Positions 1-8,800 of a stretch of DNA of 33,125 bases are shown in pieces. Both the position numbers and the translations under genes were made by a program. This DNA comes from Pseudomonadota bacterium (GTDB lineage Bacteria > Myxococcota_A > Polyangia > Haliangiales > Haliangiaceae), in assembly GCA_022360315.1 (NCBI GenBank), contig JAKSDA010000185.1, positions 1 to 33,125 of the forward strand, written 5' to 3'. The notes under the pieces are model-generated. The model was given only the letters and a program-made list of their open reading frames with translations. It did not search any database and was not told the origin of the DNA. The number at the start of each line of letters is the position of its first letter. The stretch's first letter is position 1.

Positions 1-141
1 CGCTCACAGTACTGGACCGATGAACAGCGAGCGGTCGTTGAACATATGGAGGTCATCGATGTTCGTTCTCGATTTCCCTCTCGACGCGCTGCGATCATGT
101 ATCTTGAAAAACTCGCGCGGCGCCCACTCGACCTTCCCTAG
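1..141 (+). CDS. C-terminal end of an unknown protein (5' truncated)
   Basis: The frame is open from the first base and ends at TAG 139-141, giving 46 residues with a normal mixed composition and a Met-Tyr-Leu-Glu-Lys-Leu stretch followed by Leu-Asp-Leu-Pro at the end. I do not recognise the family and too little is left to assign a function. It runs convergent to the biosynthetic cluster at 500-4947, whose terminator lies at 456-508, so it is not part of that operon. It could be a chance open frame, but 46 codons read cleanly into a stop at a plausible gene end. Confidence 0.5.
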   Translation, partial: RSQYWTDEQRAVVEHMEVIDVRSRFPSRRAAIMYLEKLARRPLDLP

Positions 142-455
142 GTGCTGACATCATGTCCATCAGTTCCGTGGGAAGATGAACCCACCTCCAACAAGGAGGG
201 CATCGGAGTCCGAGAGGTTCTGGATGGTCGATTGTTTCAATTTCAGTTTCTTGAATGGACAGAGCGCGCGGATGCTACAATGGGACGCGAATTTGCTTAT
301 TTCAGGGCTAGTCTGGATTCCTACGTTAGGGAGTCGAGACCAGTACGAACGCTGCCTCCGACGCGTCGCCGGCTACCCGAGCCGGCAATGATCTCTGGCA
401 GTGATCCTTGCAGCAGGTCTGAAAAAGTGAACTCACCTCGACGTGGTGGACACTC
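142..455. other. Intergenic region, no convincing gene
   Basis: About 310 bases lie between the end of the partial plus-strand gene and the terminator of the minus-strand cluster. Two short overlapping plus-strand open frames occur here (from 142 and from 176). Neither has a ribosome binding site, a recognisable motif or codon use like the neighbours, so I treat them as chance. I see no tRNA and no insertion-sequence ends. Confidence 0.5.
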
Positions 456-508
456 AAAAAAACAGTGAGCTCCTGGACGCCAGCGAGTGAAGTGGCGTCT
501 CACACTGC
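456..508 (-). terminator. Rho-independent terminator of the biosynthetic cluster
   Basis: Read on the minus strand, a 7-bp stem (GACGCCA, 476-482 on the plus strand, with its complement at 493-499, loop of 10) is enclosed by an imperfect outer stem (CAG..TGAG with CTCACTG). It is followed at once by seven T (plus-strand A tract 456-462). The structure overlaps the stop codon of the SDR gene at 500-502, so transcription of the cluster ends right behind its last gene. Confidence 0.75.
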
Positions 509-1252
509 TGTGTAGCCGCCGTCGATCAAGAGGTCAGCCCCGGTCATGAATGAGCTTTCATCGCTGGACAGGAATAAGGCTGCCGATGCAATCTCGTCAG
601 CGCGGCCCAATCGTCCCATGAGCGTGGCGCTACTCTGTTGCGCTTCTTCGATGCTGGAGAATCTCTCGACATAGCGGCCCGTCTCTATCGGCCCGGGAGA
701 TAGGCTGTTGATGCGGATATTCTGTCCGGCATGATCCAGTGCCATGGCTCGAGCCATGCTAATGAGGCCAGCTTTCTGGGCACAATACCAAGTTCGTCCA
801 GGCCGTGCTACCCGCCCCAGCTGTGAGGCGACCAGGACGATGTTACCGCCGCCACCCATCGTCATAACCGGAATGGAATGCTTCGACAGGAGAAATGCGC
901 TGTTGAGGTTGACGTCCATGGTGCGTCGCCAGTCTTCTGCTGAGATGTCGGTGAGCGGGCCAAGCGGTATATCACACACCGCATTGCTGACCAAAATATG
1001 GAGCCCGCCAAGCTCCTGCTGCGCGATTGCGACAGCATCAATGGCGGTCTGCTCCTGTGCTACGTCCCCTGTCAGGGCCAGTGCGCGGCCACCCGCGCGC
1101 CGTATCTCATCACTGATGACTTGTACCCTCTGTTCATTGATATCGAGGCAGACCACCGCCGCTCCTTCGCGTGCGAAGCGCGTCGAGATAGCCGCGCCGA
1201 TGTCGCCGCCGGCTCCCGTGACAATGGCCACTTTATCCTTGAGTCTTGCCAT
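500..1252 (-). CDS. SDR-family NAD(P)-dependent oxidoreductase of the cryptic cluster
   Basis: The protein has 250 residues if translation starts at ATG 1252; an in-frame GTG three codons earlier (1261) is the alternative, and neither has a strong ribosome binding site. It is a classical short-chain dehydrogenase. The glycine-rich cofactor loop TGAGGDIG is at 12-19. Asp37 at the end of the second strand favours NAD over NADP. The catalytic set is Ser143, Tyr156 and Lys160 (Y-C-A-Q-K), with Asn117 in the proton relay. The usual N-N-A-G motif is changed to S-N-A-V (89-92), which is unusual. It is the last gene of the minus-strand cluster, 18 bases behind the TauD-type oxygenase, so it probably oxidises a hydroxyl group made by that enzyme or reduces a pathway intermediate. 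The substrate cannot be read from the sequence. Confidence 0.9.
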   Translation of the reverse strand: MARLKDKVAIVTGAGGDIGAAISTRFAREGAAVVCLDINEQRVQVISDEIRRAGGRALALTGDVAQEQTAIDAVAIAQQELGGLHILVSNAVCDIPLGPLTDISAEDWRRTMDVNLNSAFLLSKHSIPVMTMGGGGNIVLVASQLGRVARPGRTWYCAQKAGLISMARAMALDHAGQNIRINSLSPGPIETGRYVERFSSIEEAQQSSATLMGRLGRADEIASAALFLSSDESSFMTGADLLIDGGYTAV

Positions 1253-1270
1253 GTGGTTCACTTGTGGCGT

Positions 1271-2062
1271 CTATGGCATGGCTTTGATATGGCACCTCAT
1301 GAGGTGCCGCACGCCATGGGGTTCTAGTTTGCTGCGACCGTGCAGAGTCTCTCTGTTTTTCAGGACAAGCAGATCATCCTTTTGCCATTCGTGGGTATAG
1401 CAATACGCTTCACGGTTGAAATGTCGGGCCAGTCGATCCAAAAATGCGGCAGATTCGTCTTCCCCCCAACCCTGGATTCGTACTTTCCAGCCTGGAACCA
1501 CACCTTCGGGATAGGGCAGCTCCACAGTCAGAAACGCATGGCCTTTGTCGTCCAGGATGATCGGAGAGGTTTCGACCCACTCCTCGCTTTTGTCGACCAG
1601 ATCGTGAAACCACTTGTTGACCAGTAGATACTCTACTTTGACCGTCATGAGTGTGCTCATCAGGTCGGCCTCCAGGTCGTCCAGCGCGCTCCTCTGATCG
1701 CAGATGATCGTGTCGCCGCCCGGGTATTCCTGGCTAAGCTCGCTGCAGTAGAGCAGGAGGAAATCGATCTGCTGCTTGAAGACCACCCCGTCGTTGTGTA
1801 GCGGCATCATATCGCGTCCCAGACTCATGGCCTCGTTCTGCGAGCCCTCGAGGTACGTAATCGGTCCCTTGCCGAACATCCGGTTGGATGCCTCGACCTT
1901 GTATTCCAATGGCTGGCCCAAGCTCTCCGCCACGCTCATCAAGGCATACTCATCGAGCCTGCAATTGCGCACAACCAGGGCGCTTCGCTCGCGCATCAGA
2001 GAGACGAGATTCAGCTCGGACGAGCGTTTTGCTCCACCCACATCGATGATGTCGAATTCCAT
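1271..2062 (-). CDS. TauD/TfdA-type Fe(II)/2-oxoglutarate-dependent oxygenase
   Basis: The protein has 263 residues starting at ATG 2062, four bases behind the stop of the adenylation-carrier gene (TGA 2067-2069); a longer frame reaches into that gene but is less likely. The iron-binding facial triad is visible as His89-x-Asp91 (in L-H-N-D-G) and distal His241 (T-L-H-G-R-S). Arg252 or Arg256 would hold 2-oxoglutarate. The segment P-G-G-D-T (115-119) is typical of this fold. Such enzymes hydroxylate, halogenate, desaturate or decarboxylate. The Asp of the triad argues against a halogenase, which has Ala or Gly there. Being coupled to a carrier-protein gene, it may act on a carrier-bound amino acid, for example by beta-hydroxylation or isonitrile-type oxidative decarboxylation. 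That is inference. Confidence 0.88.
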   Translation of the reverse strand: MEFDIIDVGGAKRSSELNLVSLMRERSALVVRNCRLDEYALMSVAESLGQPLEYKVEASNRMFGKGPITYLEGSQNEAMSLGRDMMPLHNDGVVFKQQIDFLLLYCSELSQEYPGGDTIICDQRSALDDLEADLMSTLMTVKVEYLLVNKWFHDLVDKSEEWVETSPIILDDKGHAFLTVELPYPEGVVPGWKVRIQGWGEDESAAFLDRLARHFNREAYCYTHEWQKDDLLVLKNRETLHGRSKLEPHGVRHLMRCHIKAMP

Positions 2063-2066
2063 GCCT

Positions 2067-3884
2067 TCAGACTCCCCCGAATCCTTGCCCCAGGAATGCA
2101 CTGAGCGCATCCACACTATCTTGCTCGTGCAGATCGCGGATGGTCAGTCGATTGTAGCCGCGGTCGTGCAACGAAATCAGCAACTGGTGCACAAGAAGAG
2201 AGTTGCCACCAGAGTCGAAAAAACTGGCCGTATTGGTAAAACTGCCGTGTTTCAGGGTTTCCTCCCAGGCGCCTCGGATCTCGCGATGTAACTCGCTCCG
2301 AGCACCGTTCCCATCACCCGGTACTTGTCGCATAACAGCCACATGCTCCGCGCAGGCCCTCTTCAGGGCCGCCTCGTCCAGCTTATCGTTCTTGCCGTAA
2401 GGGTACGCCGCCACTGGTACGAAGTAGTCCGGAATCTCGTACTGGTTATGCTTTTCGCGCAACGTCTCCCTGATAACCCTCTCGACATCCTCGACCTTCT
2501 GTTCTTGCTTCAGGCGGAGGTACGCCACCAGTGATTTTGTGTCGGCAAAAACCTCGTGGTAGAATACTCGGACTTCATCGATCGCCACCGCGGATTCTAT
2601 TCGGCTCTCCAGCTCGTGTAGATGCACCCACTGGCCTCTGATCTTCACCTTGCGGCCTACGCGACCTTCAAAATAAATGACACCGTTGTCGTCTTTGTAA
2701 CCGATGTCGCGTGTCCGGTACGATTGCTTCGTTTCGGCGTCCCCGCCCAGCCTGCGGATACGTCTGACACCATATTGGTCGTTATCACTTCTGTGAAGGT
2801 ATCCAAATCCCACGTTAGCTCCAACGATCACCAGTTCGCCCGAGCTGTGGGGGCCGAGCTCGATGTCCTCCTCGCGGTCCATGATCAGCACTTCGTTGTT
2901 ATGGATCGCGCTGCCGATGGATACGCTCTCGTCAGGGACGATATGCTTGATCGTGATGCCAATCGTACACTCCGCCGGGCCATACTCGTTCCAGATCTTG
3001 TTGGCGACCGAGAACGTCTTGTCCGCAAGCTTGCCCAGGGCCTCGCCGACAAAGATCAGATGCTCAATCGTGTCCTCGGACAGCAGTTGCTCGATGGTCT
3101 GATAAAACGTGTACGTTGTATTTAGCCAGTGTGTGCCGCCGGCGTTCAGCACCGCGGCGAGCTGCGCTGGGTTGTGCTTTTCGCTATCGGTCAAAAGACG
3201 AACCGTCATGCCTTGCTGGAGCGGGATCAGTGTTTCCTTGATGAAGACGTCGAAGTTTGGCGCCAGCAGACACACTGACGGGCGGCGGTCGGGACAAAGC
3301 TGGTGAGTCTCTATCACGAAATCGCTGTAATTCATGAAAGCGCGCTCCGGAATGAGCGCGATCTTCGGCACGCCGGTGGTGCCCGAGGTAGAAACGGTGT
3401 ACATGATCCTCTCGGGGTCATCCTCGAGACCCTTGCCTTCCCGGGCCATCGCTGGGTCTGGCTTCGAGAACGCGTACGCATCGATAGCCTCCACTACTGT
3501 CGTGGACTGAATTTCCTCTAGCAAATCGGCCGCGGTAACCACGCACAAAGACGTCTTCACCTGCTCCAGCATACTTTTTATGTATGCGACCGGGAAATCC
3601 CCATTGATGTTCAAGAACGGCACACCCGCCTTGACACACGAGATCATCCACAAAACCGTACGGAGGTTCCGTGCCGCGATGATCGGCAATATTCCCTCTT
3701 TTCCCACAGCGGTCGAATGAGCTGAGATATGGCTGGCGTACTGATCGGTCAGCTCGGTCAGCTCTTTGTATGTAATGAATTCTCTCCCATCCAGCAGTGC
3801 AATCTTGTTGGGAAAAACATCCGCAGCGCGGGCTAAATTGGATAAAAGCGAATTTTTTCTCATGGTGTATCTCACCCTTGTCAT
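2067..3884 (-). CDS. Free-standing NRPS adenylation-carrier (A-T) didomain
   Basis: The protein has 605 residues. Adenylation core motifs in order: A3 T-S-G-T-T-G around 166-171 with Lys174; A4 N-F-D-V-F at 210-214 with Asp212, the residue that grips an alpha-amino group; A5 N-E-Y-G-P-A-E 299-305; A7 Y-R-T-R-D 389-393; A8 around 405-420; A10 P-Y-G-K with Lys498. A carrier domain follows with D-S-G-G-N-S-L-L (557-564), Ser562 being the 4'-phosphopantetheine site. There is no condensation, reductase or thioesterase domain. It should activate an amino acid and hold it as a thioester for the neighbouring oxygenases. A GGAG lies 5 bases before ATG 3884; the internal ATG at 3863 is an alternative start. 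I cannot read a safe specificity code by eye. Confidence 0.9.
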   Translation of the reverse strand: MTRVRYTMRKNSLLSNLARAADVFPNKIALLDGREFITYKELTELTDQYASHISAHSTAVGKEGILPIIAARNLRTVLWMISCVKAGVPFLNINGDFPVAYIKSMLEQVKTSLCVVTAADLLEEIQSTTVVEAIDAYAFSKPDPAMAREGKGLEDDPERIMYTVSTSGTTGVPKIALIPERAFMNYSDFVIETHQLCPDRRPSVCLLAPNFDVFIKETLIPLQQGMTVRLLTDSEKHNPAQLAAVLNAGGTHWLNTTYTFYQTIEQLLSEDTIEHLIFVGEALGKLADKTFSVANKIWNEYGPAECTIGITIKHIVPDESVSIGSAIHNNEVLIMDREEDIELGPHSSGELVIVGANVGFGYLHRSDNDQYGVRRIRRLGGDAETKQSYRTRDIGYKDDNGVIYFEGRVGRKVKIRGQWVHLHELESRIESAVAIDEVRVFYHEVFADTKSLVAYLRLKQEQKVEDVERVIRETLREKHNQYEIPDYFVPVAAYPYGKNDKLDEAALKRACAEHVAVMRQVPGDGNGARSELHREIRGAWEETLKHGSFTNTASFFDSGGNSLLVHQLLISLHDRGYNRLTIRDLHEQDSVDALSAFLGQGFGGV

Positions 3885-3996
3885 GGCTACTCCACGTGAC
3901 TGTCGCGGCCCGCGACAGCTCTATCTCGTCATGGGCAGCCGGAGCGGGGCCAGGAGCCGATCAGGCAGTCACGGCCGCGTGTAACGATCGGCATGG

Positions 3997-4947
3997 TTAA
4001 ATAGCAAGGCCATTATCGTGAAATGCTTGCTTGATACGGTCATGTTGAAACACAGGGAATTGTCGGAGCAATTCGATATTTTTGTTTGCAGCGACGTTGA
4101 CCACTGAAAAGTTCGCGTTGGCGTGTGTTTCGGGATACGTATCGGCGATCACCCTTTCCGTGGCTGCGGGCTCGAAGCCTATATGCCGCAACAGCATCCG
4201 AGCGTACGCTCTTTTCTCCTTGGCAGCATCTAGTGATTGTTTGATGAAATTGGGCAAATGCAGGGCCACCTGCTCCTGAACGGAGAGGTCTGTGTTGTCG
4301 TAGGCCAGCATGAGCAGCTTGCGAAAATAGCCAGCGTGCCGACTTTCATCCTGGATATGCAGACGGTTGAGATCGGTGAAAGCCTGGTGGCACTTCTTAT
4401 CTCCCGAGTATTCCAGCAGCGAGCTTGTAATTGTATTCTCGACCAGGCATAGAACATTGATTTCGAAAAATTCCCTTACCTCTGAGTCGGAGATTGCGTC
4501 GGCCAGGCAAGACATCGCCTCCAGCGTGCTGGAACCGGCGGATGCCTGTGGCTCGGTGAGCTCGAGCGGCTCTAGCTGGGTCAGCTCGTGCACCTGGTCG
4601 CGGTAGTCCCAGCCTTCCAGGCTATGGTAGTACTCGTCGACGCACACCGATCGTAGCACCTGCCGCATGGGTGCCGGGAGATAAGGCATGTAGGAGTAAT
4701 TGAGCACCTTTGAGGAGACATGGATTACAATATTCTCCTCGATACCCGATATCTCACTCATGAAATTATAGCATCCCTGGGTCAACAGAAAACGCATGAC
4801 ATCGTCGCCCTGGCCCATTACCAAGGGGTGTAGGCAGATTGGTAGCTTGACGCGCGGATAATGATAGCGGCCCTCTTGGTTTTCATAGGCTGCCACGACG
4901 ATCCGCGCTTTACTTCTGACTGTGGCGTACTGGTTCCAACGCTTCAT
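3997..4947 (-). CDS. AurF-type diiron N-oxygenase
   Basis: The protein has 316 residues. Its putative metal ligands match the spacing known for AurF (E101, E136, H139, E196, H223, E227, H230): Glu70, Glu105-x-x-His108 (D-E-Y-Y-H), Glu170, His197, Glu201 and His204 (D-E-S-R-H). Offsets 35, 3, 4 and 3 agree exactly with AurF, and the 65 residues from Glu105 to Glu170 are close to the family's 60. Characterised family members oxidise an amine to hydroxylamine, nitroso or nitro; others act on carrier-bound amino acids or on carbon. An AAGGGG lies 8 bases before the ATG. It is the first gene of the four-gene cluster and is separated by 112 bases from the A-T gene. The likely role is N-oxidation of the amino acid loaded on the carrier, or of the released product (inference). 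Confidence 0.88.
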   Translation of the reverse strand: MKRWNQYATVRSKARIVVAAYENQEGRYHYPRVKLPICLHPLVMGQGDDVMRFLLTQGCYNFMSEISGIEENIVIHVSSKVLNYSYMPYLPAPMRQVLRSVCVDEYYHSLEGWDYRDQVHELTQLEPLELTEPQASAGSSTLEAMSCLADAISDSEVREFFEINVLCLVENTITSSLLEYSGDKKCHQAFTDLNRLHIQDESRHAGYFRKLLMLAYDNTDLSVQEQVALHLPNFIKQSLDAAKEKRAYARMLLRHIGFEPAATERVIADTYPETHANANFSVVNVAANKNIELLRQFPVFQHDRIKQAFHDNGLAI

Positions 4948-5179
4948 GTTCTAACCCCTTGTTTGTCGTAACGTTGCATATTTCGCGATGTAAGAATTGC
5001 AGAGTTCGTATCTCGTGAGCCGCACCGGCCGACAAAGCCCTGGATTGCGTGATGAACTCCCTTGTCTGTCGATGGCAGCGCGCTGAGGTGCCCGGTTGGA
5101 GAAGGCAACTCTCGTGCGGTGACTCGCGAGCATCGAGACTGCCTGAAGACAATGGATGGCACTGTCTGCCGCCGTTGCA

Positions 5180-5212
5180 TGGACTGTCGGGACTGTTGGT
5201 CCCGACAGTCCA
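5180..5212. repeat. Perfect 13-bp inverted repeat, 7-base loop
   Basis: The left arm TGGACTGTCGGGA (5180-5192) and right arm TCCCGACAGTCCA (5200-5212) are perfect complements. Neither strand has a T tract after the stem, so this is more likely an operator, an mRNA-leader hairpin or a cruciform than a terminator. It lies about 230 bases upstream of the AurF-type gene and could regulate the cluster. Confidence 0.7.
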
Positions 5213-5260
5213 CTGGTGGGGCCGTGGCTAGGTCGCCATTGCCAAACTCATCTGATTGCT

Positions 5261-5281
5261 GGGTACTTCTAGATAGTACCC
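5261..5281. repeat. Inverted repeat GGGTACT-N7-AGTACCC
   Basis: Perfect 7-bp arms (5261-5267 and 5275-5281) surround a 7-base spacer. The size and dyad symmetry fit a binding site for a dimeric regulator of the downstream minus-strand cluster, but no regulator gene is in the window, so the role is open. Confidence 0.45.
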
Positions 5282-5360
5282 GGTGGTCGGAGAGCATTTC
5301 CAAAAATGCGATTTAGTTGTCAGCTCAACAGCCAGTATGCTTGGCGAATGCCAGTGCATC

Positions 5361-5444
5361 CACCCGCGGGCGTTTGCAAGTCCGTGCCGGGTCACTATAT
5401 GTCACCCGCGGGCGTTTGCGTTGCCGTGCCAGGCCACGGCACCC
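5361..5444. repeat. Tandem pair of degenerate 42-bp direct repeats
   Basis: The 17-base block CACCCGCGGGCGTTTGC occurs at 5361-5377 and again at 5403-5419, exactly 42 bases apart. The rest of each unit stays similar (CCGTGCC, then GG and CAC). Each copy carries the 8-base palindrome CCCGCGGG. Only two copies are present, so it is not a CRISPR array. Confidence 0.65.
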
Positions 5445-5530
5445 GGGCCGAGCAGTCGGTGATTCCGGCGCCCCGGTCAGACTGCCTCCACCTGTCATCG
5501 AATTTGTGCGCGAACTCGGTCTCTAGCAGG

Positions 5531-5550
5531 GTTCGGGAAAAATCCCGAAC
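5531..5550. repeat. Hairpin GTTCGGGA-AAAA-TCCCGAAC
   Basis: Perfect 8-bp stem with a four-base loop. The half-site TTCGGGAAAAA is found again in the palindrome at 5651-5677, so the two sites may be related. Confidence 0.55.
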
Positions 5551-5574
5551 GCCGTTACCATTATTGGGCAAAGC

Positions 5575-5598
5575 CGCCCGGCGTACTCCCGCCGGGCG
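5575..5598. repeat. GC-rich hairpin, 9-bp stem
   Basis: Arms CGCCCGGCG (5575-5583) and CGCCGGGCG (5590-5598) are perfect complements with a 6-base loop. It lies about 230 bases past the stop of the RHS gene and could help end or stabilise that transcript, although no T tract follows. Confidence 0.5.
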
Positions 5599-5650
5599 TC
5601 CCATGTGCCCGAAATCGCCTGATCGTCACTCTCAGCCGGGGCGCACGCAG

Positions 5651-5677
5651 ATTCGGGAAAAACGATTTTTGCCGAAT
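5651..5677. repeat. 27-base near-perfect palindrome with A5/T5 core
   Basis: ATTCGG at 5651-5656 pairs with CCGAAT at 5672-5677, and inside it AAAAA pairs with TTTTT, with a single G/G mismatch between the two blocks and a 3-base loop. It lies about 155 bases past the RHS stop codon. Confidence 0.5.
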
Positions 5678-5830
5678 GCTGCTAGGCCAAGTTGCACTAC
5701 CTCACCGAACTCACAGTCGAGTACCGTTACCTGATCAATGCCGGGCGCACCGATGTTGAGCGTTTCTTCGGGCCCCTGTTCTGGATCCCCTGGGGCCGAC
5801 GGGGCTCGGTCGAGCGAGCGAGAGTTCCGG

Positions 5831-8800
5831 TCAGAAACACGGAGCGCCCGCGGCGCAGTAGGCGGTCCGGAAATGGGCATCGATGGGGTTGTACCCGGTG
5901 TGAACCCACCGGATATCGGCCCCGCGCGCGGTCAAGATGGCCGCCGATACAGCGGTATCGGCGATCCCTGCTGCCGGTGCTGTCACGATCGAGGCCCAGC
6001 CAAAGCGGGCCCCCTGGATGACTCCCTGATTCATGTACACAACCGCGTCAAAGTGGCCCAGATAAACCGTGGATGGCGGCAGACCGATCTGAACAGCCTG
6101 GTGCAAGGCCTGTCCGGGTAAGGCCAGGGCGGTCACGTGACCCACGTAACCATGGCGTGCCAGTACCAGACCCGACCAGGCCCGCAAGCTGTGGCCAGTG
6201 TACTGGATGCCGCGCAGGTTGTTGTTCACGATATAGGAGGCGAGCGCGGTATCGCGCGGACTGAGCTGATTTATCGACGCATAACCGATGTCTTTTAAAT
6301 CCCGAAATAGAGTCGTACCAAAGGTGCCCGGGTCGCCGGTACCCACGCCTGTGCCATAAATCATACCGGGGCTGCCATCGTCGGGAATGGCGTGGTAATA
6401 AACCCCGTCTGTATCGGGCACGCGGATACAGGTATTGCCGGCCGGGCACTGAACCTCACCGCCGCCGCCCATTTGCGGCGTTCTCGCCTCGAGCATCTTG
6501 ACATACGTGCGGACCAGTCCGTATGCGGCATAGGCATACCCGATGATCTGCTTGATCGTGGGATCGAGCGGACTGAGCGGCGATGTCAATGCCGCGACGG
6601 AGGCACCCAGGATGCCTCCGGCCAGAGCCGACCCGGCAATTGGCATGGCATAGCCGCCCGCAAACCCCAACAGGATGCCACCGATCGTCATCAGAGTGGG
6701 GTTTTTCAGCGCATACCCGGCCACAGTTGTCACTGCGCCGATGATCGTGACGACCAATATGGCAGTGGAAACCTCGGCCGCAATGGCACCCGCAACCGCA
6801 ATCACGGCTACCACAACCGGCGCATGACCGGATGGGTCCACGTTCGATATCGGATTGTTGTTGGCGTAGCTGTAACGGTTGAGAGTCTGCGGATCGTGGC
6901 GATCGGGTACCTCGGAGTCCGGAGATAGAAACCGCCCCAGTTCGGCGTCGTAGGTGCGCGCGCTCATCCACAGAAGACCGGTCTCGGCATCTCTGGGGTG
7001 GCCGGCGTACTCGAGCTCGTTGGCACAGGTGCCGCTATCGGCCACTGTTTGGCCGTATGCCGAGTAATCATACGACCGGACCACGGCTCCGGCCTGGTCG
7101 GTCATCAGCTGGATCGAGCCCAGGTGATCGTGGTGGTACCAGTTGGTGCCGAGTTCGCTGCTGTGGGTCGCGACCAGGAGTGGCCCGGCGTAGTAGTTCT
7201 TGGTCAGGGCACAGCTCGACATGGTCACCAACCCGCCGAAATAACGAGTCGTGCCACTGGCATTGCTCTTGGCAATGCGCTGCCCGGTGTAATCGTAGTC
7301 AAACGTCGTGGTCACCCCGTCTCGAGTGATCAATACCGGGCGATTGTCGGGATTCCATGCAATGGTTCGGCCCGCCCCAGACAGCATATTGCCGTTGGCG
7401 TCGTAGGTATAGGTGTTTTCACCAGCGGCAGTCACCGCGTGCGGATGCGCCGGGTCGCTGTAGGCATAGTTTCCCACGTGCGAATTAAACGTGATGTTGC
7501 CCAGCGCATCGTAGCTGAATGACTGGCTCTGCGCCCCCGATACCTCGGTCAAGCGGTTGAGGTCGTCGTAGGCGAAGCTGACATTCATCAGCGGGTCGGT
7601 CGACGACGACACCGCAGTGACCCGCGCTGCTTCATCGTAGCTGTATGTGGCCTCGTACAAGGTCGCCTCTGCCGCACTCACCTGCGACTGGGCGAGCCAC
7701 TGGCGCGCATCGTCGTAACTGTAGGTTTGCGTGGTGCCGTTGGTATAGTCGATCGAGGTGATCTGTCCCTGCGAGTTGTACGCGATCGAATCGACATAGC
7801 CACTCACACTGGTAAGACGCCCATTTATGTCGTAGTCGTAGGAAACCTCTTCGCCATCGGGATAGGTGATACTGGCCAGTCGCCCGACCGCATCGTAGGA
7901 CTGCTCGATGGTGTAGCAGACGCCCAGCACGCACGCTGTCTTGGTCACGACCCGGCCCGCCTCGTCGTAGACAAAACTCTGCGAGCCATTGGGATAGACC
8001 ACCGTGGTGAGTCGGCCCAGGCTCGCTCCATGTCCTTGCTCGTCGTAGATCCAGATGGTCTGCTCGCCGCCCGGCCAGGTCCGGCTGGTCTGGCGTCCGG
8101 CGGCGTCGTAGGTGTACGTGATGGTCTGCCCCTTGGCATCGGTATGAGCGAGCAGCCGGCCCGCATCGCTGTAGCTATAACTGATGCACCCCACATCGAC
8201 ATCGCATTCGGACAGCTTGCGTCCCAGCGAGCTCCACGCATATGTCGATTGATTTCCCGCCGGGTCGACCACTCGGGTCACCTGACCGGCCGCATCCCGT
8301 TGGTAGGTGGTCGTGTAATACTCAGAGCCGTTCTTTTCGCGAATCTGACTGACCTTGCCGCGGGTATCTTTCCACAGGATTTTTTCCTGACCGAGCTCGC
8401 CGTAGGTCGCGACCCGACCATTCCCATACAGATTTTCGGCCACTGTGCCGTCGGCATTGGTCACGGTGCGGACTCGACCCGACCCGTCATAGGCGTACAC
8501 GCGGAACGCAGGCGCCTCGGTCGGGCCGTACGCCGATGATTCCTTCCACTTGCGCTTGGACAGGTCCTGGTACACCGTTTGCTTGCTGATCCCGCCCTTG
8601 GTCACAGCCAGATAGTTGCGCTCGGCACCATCAAAGTAGGTTTCGGTCCACAGGCCGTCCAAACTGCCGTCTTCGATGACTTTTCGCACCCGCTGGCGAT
8701 TGGGCTCGCCCCAGTCGACATACTCGAACCTAACCACCGACTCGCCCGGCGCCGACTCCATCAGCGGGCGGCCAAATACATCGTACTCGGTGATGGTGGC

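Larger units (their letters stand above)
4948..5830. other. 880-base non-coding gap rich in palindromes
   Basis: No open frame here has a start signal, a motif or neighbour-like codon use. The gap separates the RHS gene (stop at 5831) from the AurF-type gene (start 4947), both on the minus strand, so it must hold the downstream end of one operon and the promoter of the other. It contains at least six repeats or inverted repeats, listed separately. No T tract follows any of them, so none is a textbook terminator. Confidence 0.6.

Noticed and set aside
2062..2116. Longer N-terminus of the TauD-type oxygenase
   Set aside because: The extension lies inside the preceding gene and lacks family likeness. 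The ATG four bases after that gene's stop gives the expected length.
5180..5212. Inverted repeat as a rho-independent terminator
   Set aside because: No T tract follows on either strand, and it is over 600 bases from the nearest upstream stop codon.
5361..5444. Direct repeats as a CRISPR array
   Set aside because: There are only two degenerate copies with no distinct spacer, and no cas gene.
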